Part shown: positions 1 through 7,374 of the stretch, piece by piece
How the letters are laid out: every line of letters starts with the position of its first letter
Numbering within the stretch: the stretch's first letter is position 1
Source of the DNA: Enemella dayhoffiae
GTDB taxonomy: Bacteria; Actinomycetota; Actinomycetes; Propionibacteriales; Propionibacteriaceae
NCBI RefSeq assembly: GCF_002250625.1
Contig: NZ_NMVQ01000001.1
Location: forward strand, 460,575 to 524,574
DNA: 64,000 bases
Reading direction: 5' to 3'
Notes under the pieces: model-generated
The model's input: only the letters and a program-made list of their open reading frames with translations
Databases searched by the model: none
What the model was told of the DNA's origin: nothing
Position numbers and translations under genes: made by a program

Positions 1-221
1 TGCTCGCCGGGTCGCCGGTGAGTCAGCCGTACGCGCCCACGGGGGCGCACCCGTGGACTCCGGCCGGGTCGGCGCCCGGACCGGTGCAGCAGGGTACGCC
101 GGGGCGTACCGCGGCGGGAGCGGGACTGGCCGCGCGGCGGCGTACGCCCCGCTCGGTCTGGGTGTTGGGAATCGCCGGACTCATCTGTCTGCTGGTGGCC
201 CTGGGCCTTGCTATCTTCTGA
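1..221 (+). CDS. C-terminal end of a membrane-anchored protein (partial)
   Basis: The reading frame is open from the window edge to the TGA at 219-221, so this is the tail of a longer gene. The visible part is Pro/Gly/Ala-rich and then has a basic patch (AARRRTPRS) followed by about 20 hydrophobic residues (VWVLGIAGLICLLVALGLAIF) at the very C-terminus. That is a tail-anchor-like or last transmembrane segment. A GTG at 18 could start a 67-residue protein, but nothing resembles a ribosome site there. Identity is unknown. The helix-turn-helix gene starts 36 nt downstream on the same strand. Confidence 0.5.
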   Translation, partial: LAGSPVSQPYAPTGAHPWTPAGSAPGPVQQGTPGRTAAGAGLAARRRTPRSVWVLGIAGLICLLVALGLAIF

Positions 222-256
222 GCCGATGTTTGCGTCCGCAAAATGTGGGAGGGCCG

Positions 257-787
257 ATGCAGCGTGGTGAGGCCGAGGTGTCGCAGACGCGTGCCCGGCA
301 GATCGAGCTCTATGGTGAGCCGCTCCAGGACGTGCTCGGTCGTTGCTCCCGCTCGTTGCACCTGACCCAGGCGCGCATGTCCGAGCTGCTCGGCATCTCG
401 GCGCCCATGCTTTCGCAGCTGATCAACGGGCATCGGATCAAGATCGGCAACCCCGCCGCCGCCCAACGGCTGCAGTGGATGATCCGGATCGCCCAGCAGG
501 TCGACCAGGGCGTCACCGCTCTGCCGGCCGCGCTGGAGGAACTGCACCGCAACGCCAAGGCCTCCGATGTGCTCAACGCCCCGCCCAGCGGGACCGCCCG
601 GCGTACCCGACACCTCGCCACCGAGATCCAGGAGGTGTGCCGGCAGACCGCCGCCGCCACCGATTTCGTCGGTGCGGCGGAACTGGTCCGGGAGCGTTAT
701 CCGGAGATCGCGGAGTTTCTGCTGATCTATGGCGCGGAGCGCGCCGATCGCGCGATGCGGCACACCGACCAGGTCCTGCGAGGCTGA
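257..787 (+). CDS. Helix-turn-helix DNA-binding protein
   Basis: This is a 176-residue protein. Residues about 30-55 read as a helix-turn-helix of Xre type (TQARMSELLGISAPMLSQLI): a first helix, a turn at GIS and a recognition helix. The rest is mostly helical and has no recognisable ligand domain. The ATG at 257 is preceded by GGAGG; the upstream in-frame GTG at 53 would run through the previous gene and is rejected. The target is unknown. Co-orientation with the membrane protein 36 nt upstream suggests joint transcription. Confidence 0.75.
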   Translation: MQRGEAEVSQTRARQIELYGEPLQDVLGRCSRSLHLTQARMSELLGISAPMLSQLINGHRIKIGNPAAAQRLQWMIRIAQQVDQGVTALPAALEELHRNAKASDVLNAPPSGTARRTRHLATEIQEVCRQTAAATDFVGAAELVRERYPEIAEFLLIYGAERADRAMRHTDQVLRG

Positions 788-874
788 GTCGAGTCCCGCA
801 TTCCCTGTGTGGGTGTGATTTCTCACGTTTCCTTAGACCCGGCTGAGCAGCGCCTCAAAGCATCCGCCGGGGTG

Positions 875-905
875 TGGACAGGTGACTGGTGGGCGTGGAT
901 ATAGT
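875..905 (+). promoter_or_regulatory. Possible promoter of the PRC-barrel gene
   Basis: TGGACA (875-880) and TATAGT (900-905) resemble -35 and -10 elements. The 19-bp spacer is longer than usual, so the -10 is the stronger part. The gene starts 61 nt downstream with GAGGA before the ATG. Confidence 0.35.
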
Positions 906-965
906 CAAATCCACTGCAAGGTATGTACGACTCCCGGCCAGAATCAGCCCCACGTGAGGAGCATC

Positions 966-2594
966 ATGACCAGCGAAAACCACCACAACGACATCGATTC
1001 CCTGCTCAACGCCACCGTCTATGACAAGGACGGCGACAAGGTGGGTGGTGTCGGCCAGCTCTATCTCGACGACGACACGGGGCGTCCCAGCTGGGTGACC
1101 GTCTCGACCGGCCTGTTCGGAACCAAGGAGACCTTCGTTCCGCTGCAGGACGCGACCTACACCGACGGCGAGATCCGGGTCCCGTATGACAAGGCGCGGA
1201 TCAAGGACGCCCCGAACCTCGATGTGGATGAGCACCTGACCCCCTCGGCCGAGGCGAAGTTGTACAGCTTCTATGGCGTGCAGGAGCGGAACCGCGAGAA
1301 GTCGGCCCAGAGCGAGGAGCAGCAGCGGCTGCGTCGCCACGACCGCCACGGCGGGACGGGTGCCGCGGCCGGAGCCGCGGGTGCGGCCGGTGCTGCTGGT
1401 GCTGCGGCGGGTCACCATGATCGTGATCATGACGGGCACCGCGATGGCGGGATGAAGGAGCGCCTCGACCGCGACAACGACGGCCGCCTCGACTCCGACG
1501 ACCTTCGCGGCCGCGACCGCGATCATGACGGGCACCGCGATGGCGGGATGAAGGTCGACCGCGACAACGACGGCCGCCTCGACTCCGACGATCTCCGCGG
1601 CCGCGACCGCGATCATGGGGGCCTCGGACACCAGGGCGACGCCCAGGGGTACGGCAACGCCGGCCAGCAGGGCGGCCTCGGACACCAGGGTGACGCCCAG
1701 GGGTACGGCGACGGCGGTCACCAGGGCGGCCTCGGACACGGTGGCGACGCGCAGGGCTACGGCGGCCAGGGTCAGCAGCACGGCGGCCACGGTGCGGCCG
1801 GGGCCGCTGCCGGTGCCGCTGGTGCCGCTGGTGCCCCCGGCCTGGGAGCTGCCGCCGCCGGCGCGGCTCACCACGGCCAGCAGGGACAGCACGGTCAGCA
1901 GGGCATGGGCCAGCAGGGCATGGGCCAGCAGGGCATGGGCCAGCAGGGCGGCATGGGTCAGCAGGGTTACGAGCAGGGCGGCATGGGCCAGCAGGGCGGC
2001 ATGGGTCAGCAGGGCGGCATGGGTCAGCAGGGCGGCATGGGTCAGCAGGGTTACGAGCAGGGCGGCATGGGCCAGCAGGGCATGCAGCAGCCCGGGATGG
2101 GTCAGCAGCAGCCCGGGATGGGTCAGCAACAGCCCGGGATGGGTCAGCAGCAGCCCGGGATGGGTCAGCAGCAGCCCGGGATGGGTCAGCAGCAGCCCGG
2201 GATGGGTCAGCAGGGTGTCGGCCAGCAGGGCTACGAGCAGGGCGGCATGGGCCACCAGCAGCAGGGCGGCGTCGGCCAGCAGGGCATGCAGCAGGGCGGC
2301 ATGGGCGGCGCGGCAGGCCAGCAGGGCATGGGCCAGCAGGGTCAGCAGGGTGGCCTGCAGGGCCGGATGGACCGCGACGGCGACGGCCGCCTCGACGCCG
2401 GTGACCTGACCGGCCAGCATGGCCAGCAGGGCCAGGGCGAGCAGGGCGACAAGCACGGTCTCGGTGGCACTCCGGTCAGCGACATGGGCCCCGGTGGCCA
2501 GGGCGGCCAGGGTGGTCAGGGCGGCCTGAAGGGCAAGCTGGACCGTGACGGTGACGGCCAGATCCGCGACGACCTGCCCGGCGGCGGTCGCTGA
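966..2594 (+). CDS. PRC-barrel protein with EF-hand-like loops and Gln/Gly/Met repeat tail
   Basis: This is a 542-residue protein. Residues about 8-110 are a PRC-barrel domain (VYDKDGDKVGGVGQLYLDDD ... PSWVTVSTGLFG ... EVRVPY-like strands), an RNA- or protein-binding fold also found in stress and photosynthesis proteins. After an Ala/Gly linker come four DxDxDG loops like EF-hand or dockerin calcium sites (DRDNDGRLDSDDL twice, DRDGDGRLDAGDL, DRDGDGQIRDDL). The first two lie in a duplicated stretch of about 95 bp. Between loops 2 and 3 lies a long low-complexity region of GQQGGMGQQ and QPGMGQQ units. There is no signal peptide or membrane segment. The ATG at 966 has GAGGA 6 nt upstream. The function of this combination is unknown; calcium or surface binding by the tail is inference. 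Confidence 0.8.
   Translation: MTSENHHNDIDSLLNATVYDKDGDKVGGVGQLYLDDDTGRPSWVTVSTGLFGTKETFVPLQDATYTDGEIRVPYDKARIKDAPNLDVDEHLTPSAEAKLYSFYGVQERNREKSAQSEEQQRLRRHDRHGGTGAAAGAAGAAGAAGAAAGHHDRDHDGHRDGGMKERLDRDNDGRLDSDDLRGRDRDHDGHRDGGMKVDRDNDGRLDSDDLRGRDRDHGGLGHQGDAQGYGNAGQQGGLGHQGDAQGYGDGGHQGGLGHGGDAQGYGGQGQQHGGHGAAGAAAGAAGAAGAPGLGAAAAGAAHHGQQGQHGQQGMGQQGMGQQGMGQQGGMGQQGYEQGGMGQQGGMGQQGGMGQQGGMGQQGYEQGGMGQQGMQQPGMGQQQPGMGQQQPGMGQQQPGMGQQQPGMGQQQPGMGQQGVGQQGYEQGGMGHQQQGGVGQQGMQQGGMGGAAGQQGMGQQGQQGGLQGRMDRDGDGRLDAGDLTGQHGQQGQGEQGDKHGLGGTPVSDMGPGGQGGQGGQGGLKGKLDRDGDGQIRDDLPGGGR
1873..2345 (+). repeat. In-frame tandem repeats (Gly/Gln/Met coding)
   Basis: Repeats built on GGCCAGCAGGGC- and GGTCAGCAG-type units fill this stretch of the PRC-barrel gene. 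The cleanest block, about 2087-2212, is six 21-bp copies coding QPGMGQQ. Units stay in frame, so length change would alter only the tail. Such near-identical units invite slippage and collapse in assembly. Confidence 0.85.
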
Positions 2595-2616
2595 GCCGCA
2601 GACCCGGCGTACACCT

Positions 2617-2651
2617 CGAACGCCCCGGTGCCCACCGCACCGGGGCGTTCG
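2617..2651 (+). terminator. Rho-independent-type hairpin after the PRC-barrel gene
   Basis: CGAACGCCCCGGTG (2617-2630) pairs perfectly with CACCGGGGCGTTCG (2638-2651) around a 7-nt loop. There is no long T-tract, as is usual in high-GC actinobacteria. Confidence 0.8.
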
Positions 2652-2685
2652 TCGTCTCCGGATGATCGCCTGACAGACTCTCGCC

Positions 2686-3201
2686 ATGGAAGCGCGGGAG
2701 TTCTGGAGTTTCGTCGACCGAGCGAGCACCCGGCTGGCCGACCAGGGTGACGCGACCGACCCGACCGCCACCCGGCTGTTGCTCACCCTCAACCGCGCCT
2801 CGGCGGTGATCACCTATGACCTGGAGTCGTCCATCCACCGGCCGCGCGGCCGCTCCTGGGCCGCGTTCCGACTGATGTTCGTGCTCTGGCTCGCCGGGCC
2901 GCTGGAGTCGAAGCGGGCCGCCGAGCTGACCGGGCAGAGCCGGGCCGCCACCTCGAACCTGACCACCCCGCTGGAGGCGGCCGGAGTACTCACCCGCAAG
3001 ACCGATAACCATGATCGCCGATCGGTGACGCTGACGCTGACCGAGGCCGGCCGGGCCGAGATCACCGAGCTGTTCGCCGAGCACCACCGGCGCGAGCAGC
3101 AGTGGGCGCAGGCGCTGACCCCCTGGGAACGCGAGACCCTGACCGGGCTGCTGGAGAAGTTGATCATGAGGACCGACATCACCATCCGTGGCCGGACCTG
3201 A
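2686..3201 (+). CDS. MarR-family transcriptional regulator
   Basis: This 171-residue protein has a winged-helix core at about 55-125: an LWLAGPLESKRAAELTG helix, the recognition helix around SRAATSNLTTPLEAAGVL, and the wing KTDNHDRRSVTLTLTEAG, which is the DxRxxxxxLT signature of MarR proteins. MarR dimers usually repress nearby catabolic genes until an aromatic ligand binds. The homogentisate dioxygenase gene starts 78 nt downstream, with a palindrome in its promoter. Control of hmgA by homogentisate or a related acid is therefore a reasonable inference. The ATG is 34 nt past a terminator, so the gene has its own transcript. Confidence 0.88.
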   Translation: MEAREFWSFVDRASTRLADQGDATDPTATRLLLTLNRASAVITYDLESSIHRPRGRSWAAFRLMFVLWLAGPLESKRAAELTGQSRAATSNLTTPLEAAGVLTRKTDNHDRRSVTLTLTEAGRAEITELFAEHHRREQQWAQALTPWERETLTGLLEKLIMRTDITIRGRT

Positions 3202-3210
3202 CTCGGACCG

Positions 3211-3256
3211 CTGACAAGTTGTGTGATCGGCGCTACACTTTGATACATTGATGTAT
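3211..3256 (+). promoter_or_regulatory. hmgA promoter with candidate MarR operator
   Basis: CTGACA (3211-3216), 17 bp, then TACACT (3234-3239) make a good sigma-70-type promoter. Just after the -10, ATACAT TG ATGTAT (3243-3256) is a perfect inverted repeat and is A/T-rich against a very G/C-rich background. It would cover the transcription start, the usual place for a repressor. GGGGAGGA (3269-3276) is the hmgA ribosome site. Confidence 0.7.
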
Positions 3257-3279
3257 TAACTGGTCGAAGGGGAGGACCG

Positions 3280-4479
3280 ATGGCGTACTACCGCAGCGTG
3301 GGCAGCATCCCGCCCAAGCGACACACCCAGCACCGGAACCCTTCGACGGACGGGCTCTACTACGAGGAGTTGATGGGTGAGGAGGGGTTCTCCTCGGACT
3401 CCTCGCTGCTCTATCACCGCGAGATCCCCTCGGCCATCGTCACCGTGAAGAAGTGGGAGCTGCCCGATCAGCAGACCCGCCCCAACGATCCGCTGCTACC
3501 GCGGCACTTCACGCTGCACGCCCTGTTCACCGAGGACACCTGGTCCGAGACCGACGTGGTCACCGGGCGTCGGCTGCTGCTCGGCAACGGTGACGTACGC
3601 CTGGCCTACGTGGTCGCGCGGGCCGAGAGCCCGCTGTACAAGAACGCGGCCGGTGACGAGCTGGTCTACATCGAGTCCGGGGAGGCCCGGCTGGAGACCG
3701 TGTTCGGCGTCCTGGACGTGGTCGAACACGACTACGTGTTGATCCCCCGCAGCACGATCCACCGATGGCTGCCCCGGGGTGCCGAGCCGCTGCGGGCGTA
3801 CATCGTCGAGGCGAACAGCCACATCGCACCGCCGAAGCGGTTCCTCTCCCGCTATGGGCAGTTCCTCGAGCACGCGCCCTATTGCGAGCGCGACCTGCAC
3901 GGGCCGAGCGAACCGTTCGAGATGACCGGGACCGACGTGTCGGTGCTGGTCAAGCATCACGGCCCGGGTGGGCGGATGGCGGGCACCGAGATGGTGCACG
4001 CGACCCACCCGTTCGACGTGGTCGGCTGGGACGGATGCCTGTATCCGTGGCGATTCAGCGTGGACGACTATGAGCCGCTGACCGGGCGGGTGCACCAGCC
4101 GCCGCCGAGCCACCAGGTGTTTGAGGGGCACAACTTCGTCATCTGCAACTTCGTGCCGCGCAAGGTCGACTATCACAAGCTGGCGATCCCGGTGCCCTAC
4201 TATCACGCGAACGTCGACTCCGACGAGGTGATGTTCTATTGCGGCGGGGATTACGAAGCACGCAAGGGATCCGGGATCGGTCAGGGGTCGATCTCGCTGC
4301 ATCCGGCCGGTCACGTGCACGGCCCGCAGCCGGGGGCGTACGAGCGCTCCATCGGGGTGGAGTTCTTCGACGAGCTGGCGGTGATGGTGGACACCTTCCG
4401 CCCGCTCGAGCTCGGCGAGGGTGCCGCTGGCTGCGAGGACGAGGCCTACGCGGGGAGCTGGAATGCCAACCGCCGCTGA
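3280..4479 (+). CDS. hmgA: Homogentisate 1,2-dioxygenase
   Basis: The protein (399 aa) opens the ring of homogentisate to maleylacetoacetate in tyrosine and phenylalanine breakdown, using cytosolic Fe(II). The two-cupin fold is evident: an N-terminal barrel around GDELVYIESGEARLETVFG and a C-terminal barrel holding PVPYYHANVDSDEVMFYCGG and SLHPAGHVHGPQPG. Likely iron ligands are H309, E316 (or D315) and H347. It is shorter than the roughly 440-residue human enzyme, as is common for actinobacterial members. The next gene overlaps it by 17 nt. Fumarylacetoacetase, two steps on, is 4.4 kb away at 8878; no maleylacetoacetate isomerase is visible. Confidence 0.93.
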   Translation: MAYYRSVGSIPPKRHTQHRNPSTDGLYYEELMGEEGFSSDSSLLYHREIPSAIVTVKKWELPDQQTRPNDPLLPRHFTLHALFTEDTWSETDVVTGRRLLLGNGDVRLAYVVARAESPLYKNAAGDELVYIESGEARLETVFGVLDVVEHDYVLIPRSTIHRWLPRGAEPLRAYIVEANSHIAPPKRFLSRYGQFLEHAPYCERDLHGPSEPFEMTGTDVSVLVKHHGPGGRMAGTEMVHATHPFDVVGWDGCLYPWRFSVDDYEPLTGRVHQPPPSHQVFEGHNFVICNFVPRKVDYHKLAIPVPYYHANVDSDEVMFYCGGDYEARKGSGIGQGSISLHPAGHVHGPQPGAYERSIGVEFFDELAVMVDTFRPLELGEGAAGCEDEAYAGSWNANRR

Positions 4480-5287
4480 CCCGCAGCTGTTCCGCGGGAT
4501 GCTGGACGACGCGGCAATTTTCCCACCAGGGTTGAAACCGCTGGAACAAGCGGTCCCCGCTCACCGGAACCACCGACGCTCGAAGTATCGCGAGCTGGTT
4601 GGTCCGCTGGTGCTCACGAGCGCGGCGTTGGATGAGCTGCCGCGGCTCACCAGGGGGTACGCCGACGGCTCGGTCGAGGTGTCGGTGACCGGGGTCGAGG
4701 TGACCCGGGCGCCAGAGGTGGCCGAGATCTGCTTCACCCTGGCCGCCGTCCGGCTCGCCGCCTTCGAACTGCTGATCGGGGAGCTCGCCCCTCGTGAGGT
4801 GGGGCGGCACATGGCCGAGCTGGCCGCGGTGCTGCCGGGGGTTGAACTCTTCCTCGAGGTGCCGCTAACGCCCGATGGCGGATATTCGGAGGAGGTGCTG
4901 GAGGCCCTCGCCGGCACCCCGTGCCGGGCGAAATTCCGCACCGGCGGGGTGACCGCCGACCTCTATCCGAGCGAACAGCAGCTGGCGGCGGCGATCGAGT
5001 CGGCGGTTCGTCTCGGTGTCCCGTTCAAGGCGACGGCCGGACTGCATCACGCGCTGCGCAACACCGATGGGGACCGCGAGCAGCACGGCTTCGCCAACCT
5101 GCTCTGGGCCACCGCGGAGGCACAGCGCGCTGGCGACGTCGCGGGTGCCCTGGCGGAGCGCGACGGTGCGGTGGTGGCCGAGCGGGTGGCCGAGCTGGAT
5201 CCGGGCGTACGCCAAGCCTTCCGCTCCTTCGGCACTTGCAGCATCGACGAGCCGGTCGAGGAGTTGCGGGGTCTTGGCCTGCTCTGA
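4463..5287 (+). CDS. Conserved unknown protein coupled to hmgA
   Basis: This 274-residue protein has no signal or membrane segment. The start ATG at 4463 lies inside the end of hmgA with GGGGAG 6 nt before it, so translation is probably coupled. Alternating strand/helix segments (GVELFLEVPL, RAKFRTGG, GVPFKATAGLHHALR) look like an alpha/beta barrel. The C-terminal FGTCSIDEPVEELRGLGLL is distinctive. I do not recognise an enzyme family. Its position suggests a role in homogentisate metabolism, perhaps an isomerase-like step, but that is inference from context only. Confidence 0.7.
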   Translation: MPTAADPQLFRGMLDDAAIFPPGLKPLEQAVPAHRNHRRSKYRELVGPLVLTSAALDELPRLTRGYADGSVEVSVTGVEVTRAPEVAEICFTLAAVRLAAFELLIGELAPREVGRHMAELAAVLPGVELFLEVPLTPDGGYSEEVLEALAGTPCRAKFRTGGVTADLYPSEQQLAAAIESAVRLGVPFKATAGLHHALRNTDGDREQHGFANLLWATAEAQRAGDVAGALAERDGAVVAERVAELDPGVRQAFRSFGTCSIDEPVEELRGLGLL

Positions 5288-5307
5288 CGCGGCCGGCGGA
5301 ACGGGTC

Positions 5308-5343
5308 TTTGCAGTTGGGAACCTTTGCAGATGTGAACGCGTC
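5308..5343 (+). promoter_or_regulatory. ECF-sigma-type promoter, lipoprotein 1
   Basis: TTTGCAGTTGGGAAC (5308-5322) carries a GGGAAC -35 box; 17 bp later comes CGTC (5340-5343). A second near-copy of the 15-mer, TTTGCAGATGTGAAC (5324-5338), sits in the spacer, exactly 16 bp on. The arrangement repeats before the paralogous gene at 6039. Confidence 0.65.
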
Positions 5344-5385
5344 GCTCCGGCGTTCCGGCGATCTGCCCCCCACCAAGGAGTCATC

Positions 5386-5832
5386 ATGAAGCGCACCTCG
5401 ATTCGCCTCGCAACGGCCGCCCTGGGTGCGGCACTGGCCCTCAGCGCCTGCACGGGCATCACCTTCCAGCCCTATTCGGGCAGTCCGAGCAGCGCGAGTT
5501 CTCCGGCTGCGGCCCCGACCACCCGTTCGCCTTCCATCCAGCCCAGCCCGGAGGACAGCGCCTCCCCGGAGCCCGGTGAGTCACCCAGCCCCGGCGGTGG
5601 CTCCCGCGGCAAGGTGGCCCGCATCCAGGTGGAGGTGGCGATCATGAACGAGGTGAAGGACAAGACCGGTCGCACCGTGATCGTGGACTGCCCGGCCGAT
5701 CTTGACGCGCGAGTGGGGACGAAGATGACCTGCGACTGGCGCGATGTCGACGACAAGGGCCGGGTCGAGGTGGAGGTCATCTCCGTCGACTCCACCGGCC
5801 AGGTGAACTTCCGCTTCCGCACCGTCTCCTGA
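5386..5832 (+). CDS. Lipoprotein with DUF4333-like C-terminal domain
   Basis: This 148-residue protein has a lipobox, LALSAC, giving lipid attachment at C22. A Ser/Pro/Thr-rich linker (about 30-75) then spans the wall. The C-terminal 70 residues contain VDCPADLDARVGTKMTC, the paired-Cys CPxDLxxxVGxxxxC pattern of DUF4333-type domains, followed by beta strands. The two cysteines probably form a disulfide outside the cell. AAGGAG precedes the ATG at 5386. It is a clear paralogue of the next gene (6039-6581). Function is unknown; the ECF-type promoter suggests induction by envelope stress. Confidence 0.85.
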   Translation: MKRTSIRLATAALGAALALSACTGITFQPYSGSPSSASSPAAAPTTRSPSIQPSPEDSASPEPGESPSPGGGSRGKVARIQVEVAIMNEVKDKTGRTVIVDCPADLDARVGTKMTCDWRDVDDKGRVEVEVISVDSTGQVNFRFRTVS

Positions 5833-5948
5833 CCACCTCCCGCAGAACTCCCGGGTTCTTGGCATCGCACCGACGAGAGCCTGCGGTCCAGCCGGCCGCG
5901 GGCCGTCAAGAGACCGGAGTTGTGCGGGAATCCACCAGTATTCGCATC

Positions 5949-5984
5949 TTTGCAGATGGGAACCACTCGGTGAATCGCCCCGTC
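5949..5984 (+). promoter_or_regulatory. ECF-sigma-type promoter, lipoprotein 2
   Basis: TTTGCAGATGGGAAC (5949-5963) gives GGGAAC as -35; CGTC (5981-5984) follows after 17 bp, matching the spacing and sequence upstream of the first lipoprotein gene. The start codon is 55 nt downstream of the -10. Confidence 0.65.
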
Positions 5985-6038
5985 AGTACTCATGTAAACC
6001 GCCGGAGACCCGGCACCCGATCCTCGACAGGAGTCGTC

Positions 6039-6581
6039 ATGAAGACCACCCGTTCGCTCGCCGCCCTCCTGGCCGCAGCCGCTGCTGGCCTGGCCCTCTC
6101 CGGTTGCTCGGTGCTGCCGACCTCGTTCGCCGGCCCCCGCGCCCCGGAGCCGCCGGTCAGCCAGCCGGCCCCGCCGACCGAGCCCACCACCGCACCCACC
6201 AGTGCGCCCACCACCCGTACGCCGAGCAGCTCACCGACCAGCAGTCAGCGCCCGACCACCCAGCGCCCGACCACCCAGCGCCCGACCACCCCGCGTCCCA
6301 CGCAGGACGGCCAGACCCCCACCGCGCCGAGCGACCCCGGCGTACGCAACGGGTACGTCCCGAAGGAGACCGTGGTCTATGAGGTGGCGAGCGCAATCAA
6401 GAAGAGGTACGGGTTCTATCCGAACGTGCAGTGCCCCGCCGACCTGCCCGCCCGGGTGGGCGCCGGCGTGAACTGCACCGTCGCCGACAGCAAGCTGCCC
6501 GGTGGACAGATCGAGGTCAAGGTCACCGCCACCTCGATCAGCGGCCGCACGGTGAACATGAAGTTCGAGCAGGTCGGCTGA
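6039..6581 (+). CDS. Lipoprotein, paralogue of the preceding gene
   Basis: This 180-residue protein has the lipobox LALSGC with lipid at C23. A Thr/Pro-rich linker contains repeated QRPTT units (about residues 65-90). The C-terminal domain has VQCPADLPARVGAGVNCTV, the same two-Cys DUF4333-like core as the upstream gene. The upstream in-frame Met at 5859 gives no signal peptide, so the ATG at 6039 with ACAGGAG before it is chosen. Both copies retain the cysteines and the same promoter type, so both are probably functional. The role is unknown. Confidence 0.83.
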   Translation: MKTTRSLAALLAAAAAGLALSGCSVLPTSFAGPRAPEPPVSQPAPPTEPTTAPTSAPTTRTPSSSPTSSQRPTTQRPTTQRPTTPRPTQDGQTPTAPSDPGVRNGYVPKETVVYEVASAIKKRYGFYPNVQCPADLPARVGAGVNCTVADSKLPGGQIEVKVTATSISGRTVNMKFEQVG

Positions 6582-6621
6582 GCCGGACCCGGCTGACCCG
6601 CCGAGCGGGCACCCTGAGACG

Positions 6622-6658
6622 AACCCGTCCCCCGGACTCTCCCCCGGGGGGCGGGTTT
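6622..6658. terminator. Bidirectional terminator between convergent genes
   Basis: AACCCGTCCCCCGG (6622-6635) pairs with CCGGGGGGCGGGTT (6644-6657) over 14 positions with one G-U pair and an 8-nt loop. It serves the lipoprotein gene from the left and the phosphatase operon from the right. Confidence 0.8.
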
Positions 6659-6690
6659 CCTTGTGCGCGACGGGCCGCACTCTCGAGGAG

Positions 6691-7374
6691 TCAGAGCCAG
6701 GAGTTGCGCTCCCGGGCGGTCGGCACCACCGCCTGGTCCCACTGCTCGAACGGCTCGAGCAGCTTGTACCGGTTGTCGGGCTGGCGATCCAGCACGACGA
6801 AGGTGCCGTTGGGCGGATTGCAGATCGACTCGAAGTAGTCGACGCTCCAGTGGAACCACCGCATGCAGAACAGCCGCATCGTCAGCCCGTGGGTGACGAT
6901 CACGACATTGCGCTCCATCGCCGGGTCGTCGAAGTTTCGGTGCAGCGATTCGAGGAAGGTGGATACCCGGTCATAGACGTCGGAGCCGGATTCGCCATGG
7001 CTGAACCGGTACCAGAAGTGGCCGTAGTCGTTGCGCAGCCGCTTCTCCTCGGCGATCTTGGCCGGGTCCTGGAAGTTGGCCCAGTCCTGTTCGCGGAGTC
7101 TCGGCTCCAGGCGTACCTCGTCGGCCGGGACGCCCAGGCCGAGCAGGGCGGCGGTCTCCAGGGTGCGGGTGTAGGGGGAGACCCACATCCGCAGCGTCTC
7201 CTCGCCGACCAGCGCGCGGATCCGCTCACCCGCCGCGATCACCTGCTCCCGGCCGCGTTCGGTCAGGTGCAGGGCGTGGTCGGGCACGGTCTCATAGATC
7301 CGGTCGTCGATGTTGCCCTCGCTCTCCCCGTGGCGGACCAGGATGATGCGTTGCGGACGGTGGGCCGGGGGCAC
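6691..7374 (-). CDS. Histidine phosphatase (phosphoglycerate mutase-like)
   Basis: This 227-residue protein has the catalytic motif LVRHGESEGN at residues 12-21 with nucleophile H15. SPYTRTLETA (second Arg), LREQDWANFQ (acid) and VTHGLTMR (second His) are all in place. The insert after the catalytic Glu and the F/W-rich YGHFWYRFSHGES match the histidine acid phosphatase branch rather than glycolytic mutase, so it likely dephosphorylates a small phosphate ester. It is the last gene of a pirin-SRPBCC-phosphatase operon; its GTG start overlaps the upstream TAG by one base. Confidence 0.85.
   Translation of the reverse strand: MPPAHRPQRIILVRHGESEGNIDDRIYETVPDHALHLTERGREQVIAAGERIRALVGEETLRMWVSPYTRTLETAALLGLGVPADEVRLEPRLREQDWANFQDPAKIAEEKRLRNDYGHFWYRFSHGESGSDVYDRVSTFLESLHRNFDDPAMERNVVIVTHGLTMRLFCMRWFHWSVDYFESICNPPNGTFVVLDRQPDNRYKLLEPFEQWDQAVVPTARERNSWL

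Noticed and set aside
2087..2212. Six regular 21-bp repeats, possible CRISPR
   Set aside because: There are no spacers; units are contiguous, in frame and code QPGMGQQ.
855..2813. A 652-residue minus-strand reading frame rich in LLLTHPGLLLTHPGL
   Set aside because: It is the mirror of the PRC-barrel repeat gene. It has no domain, and the plus frame has a ribosome site and a recognisable fold.
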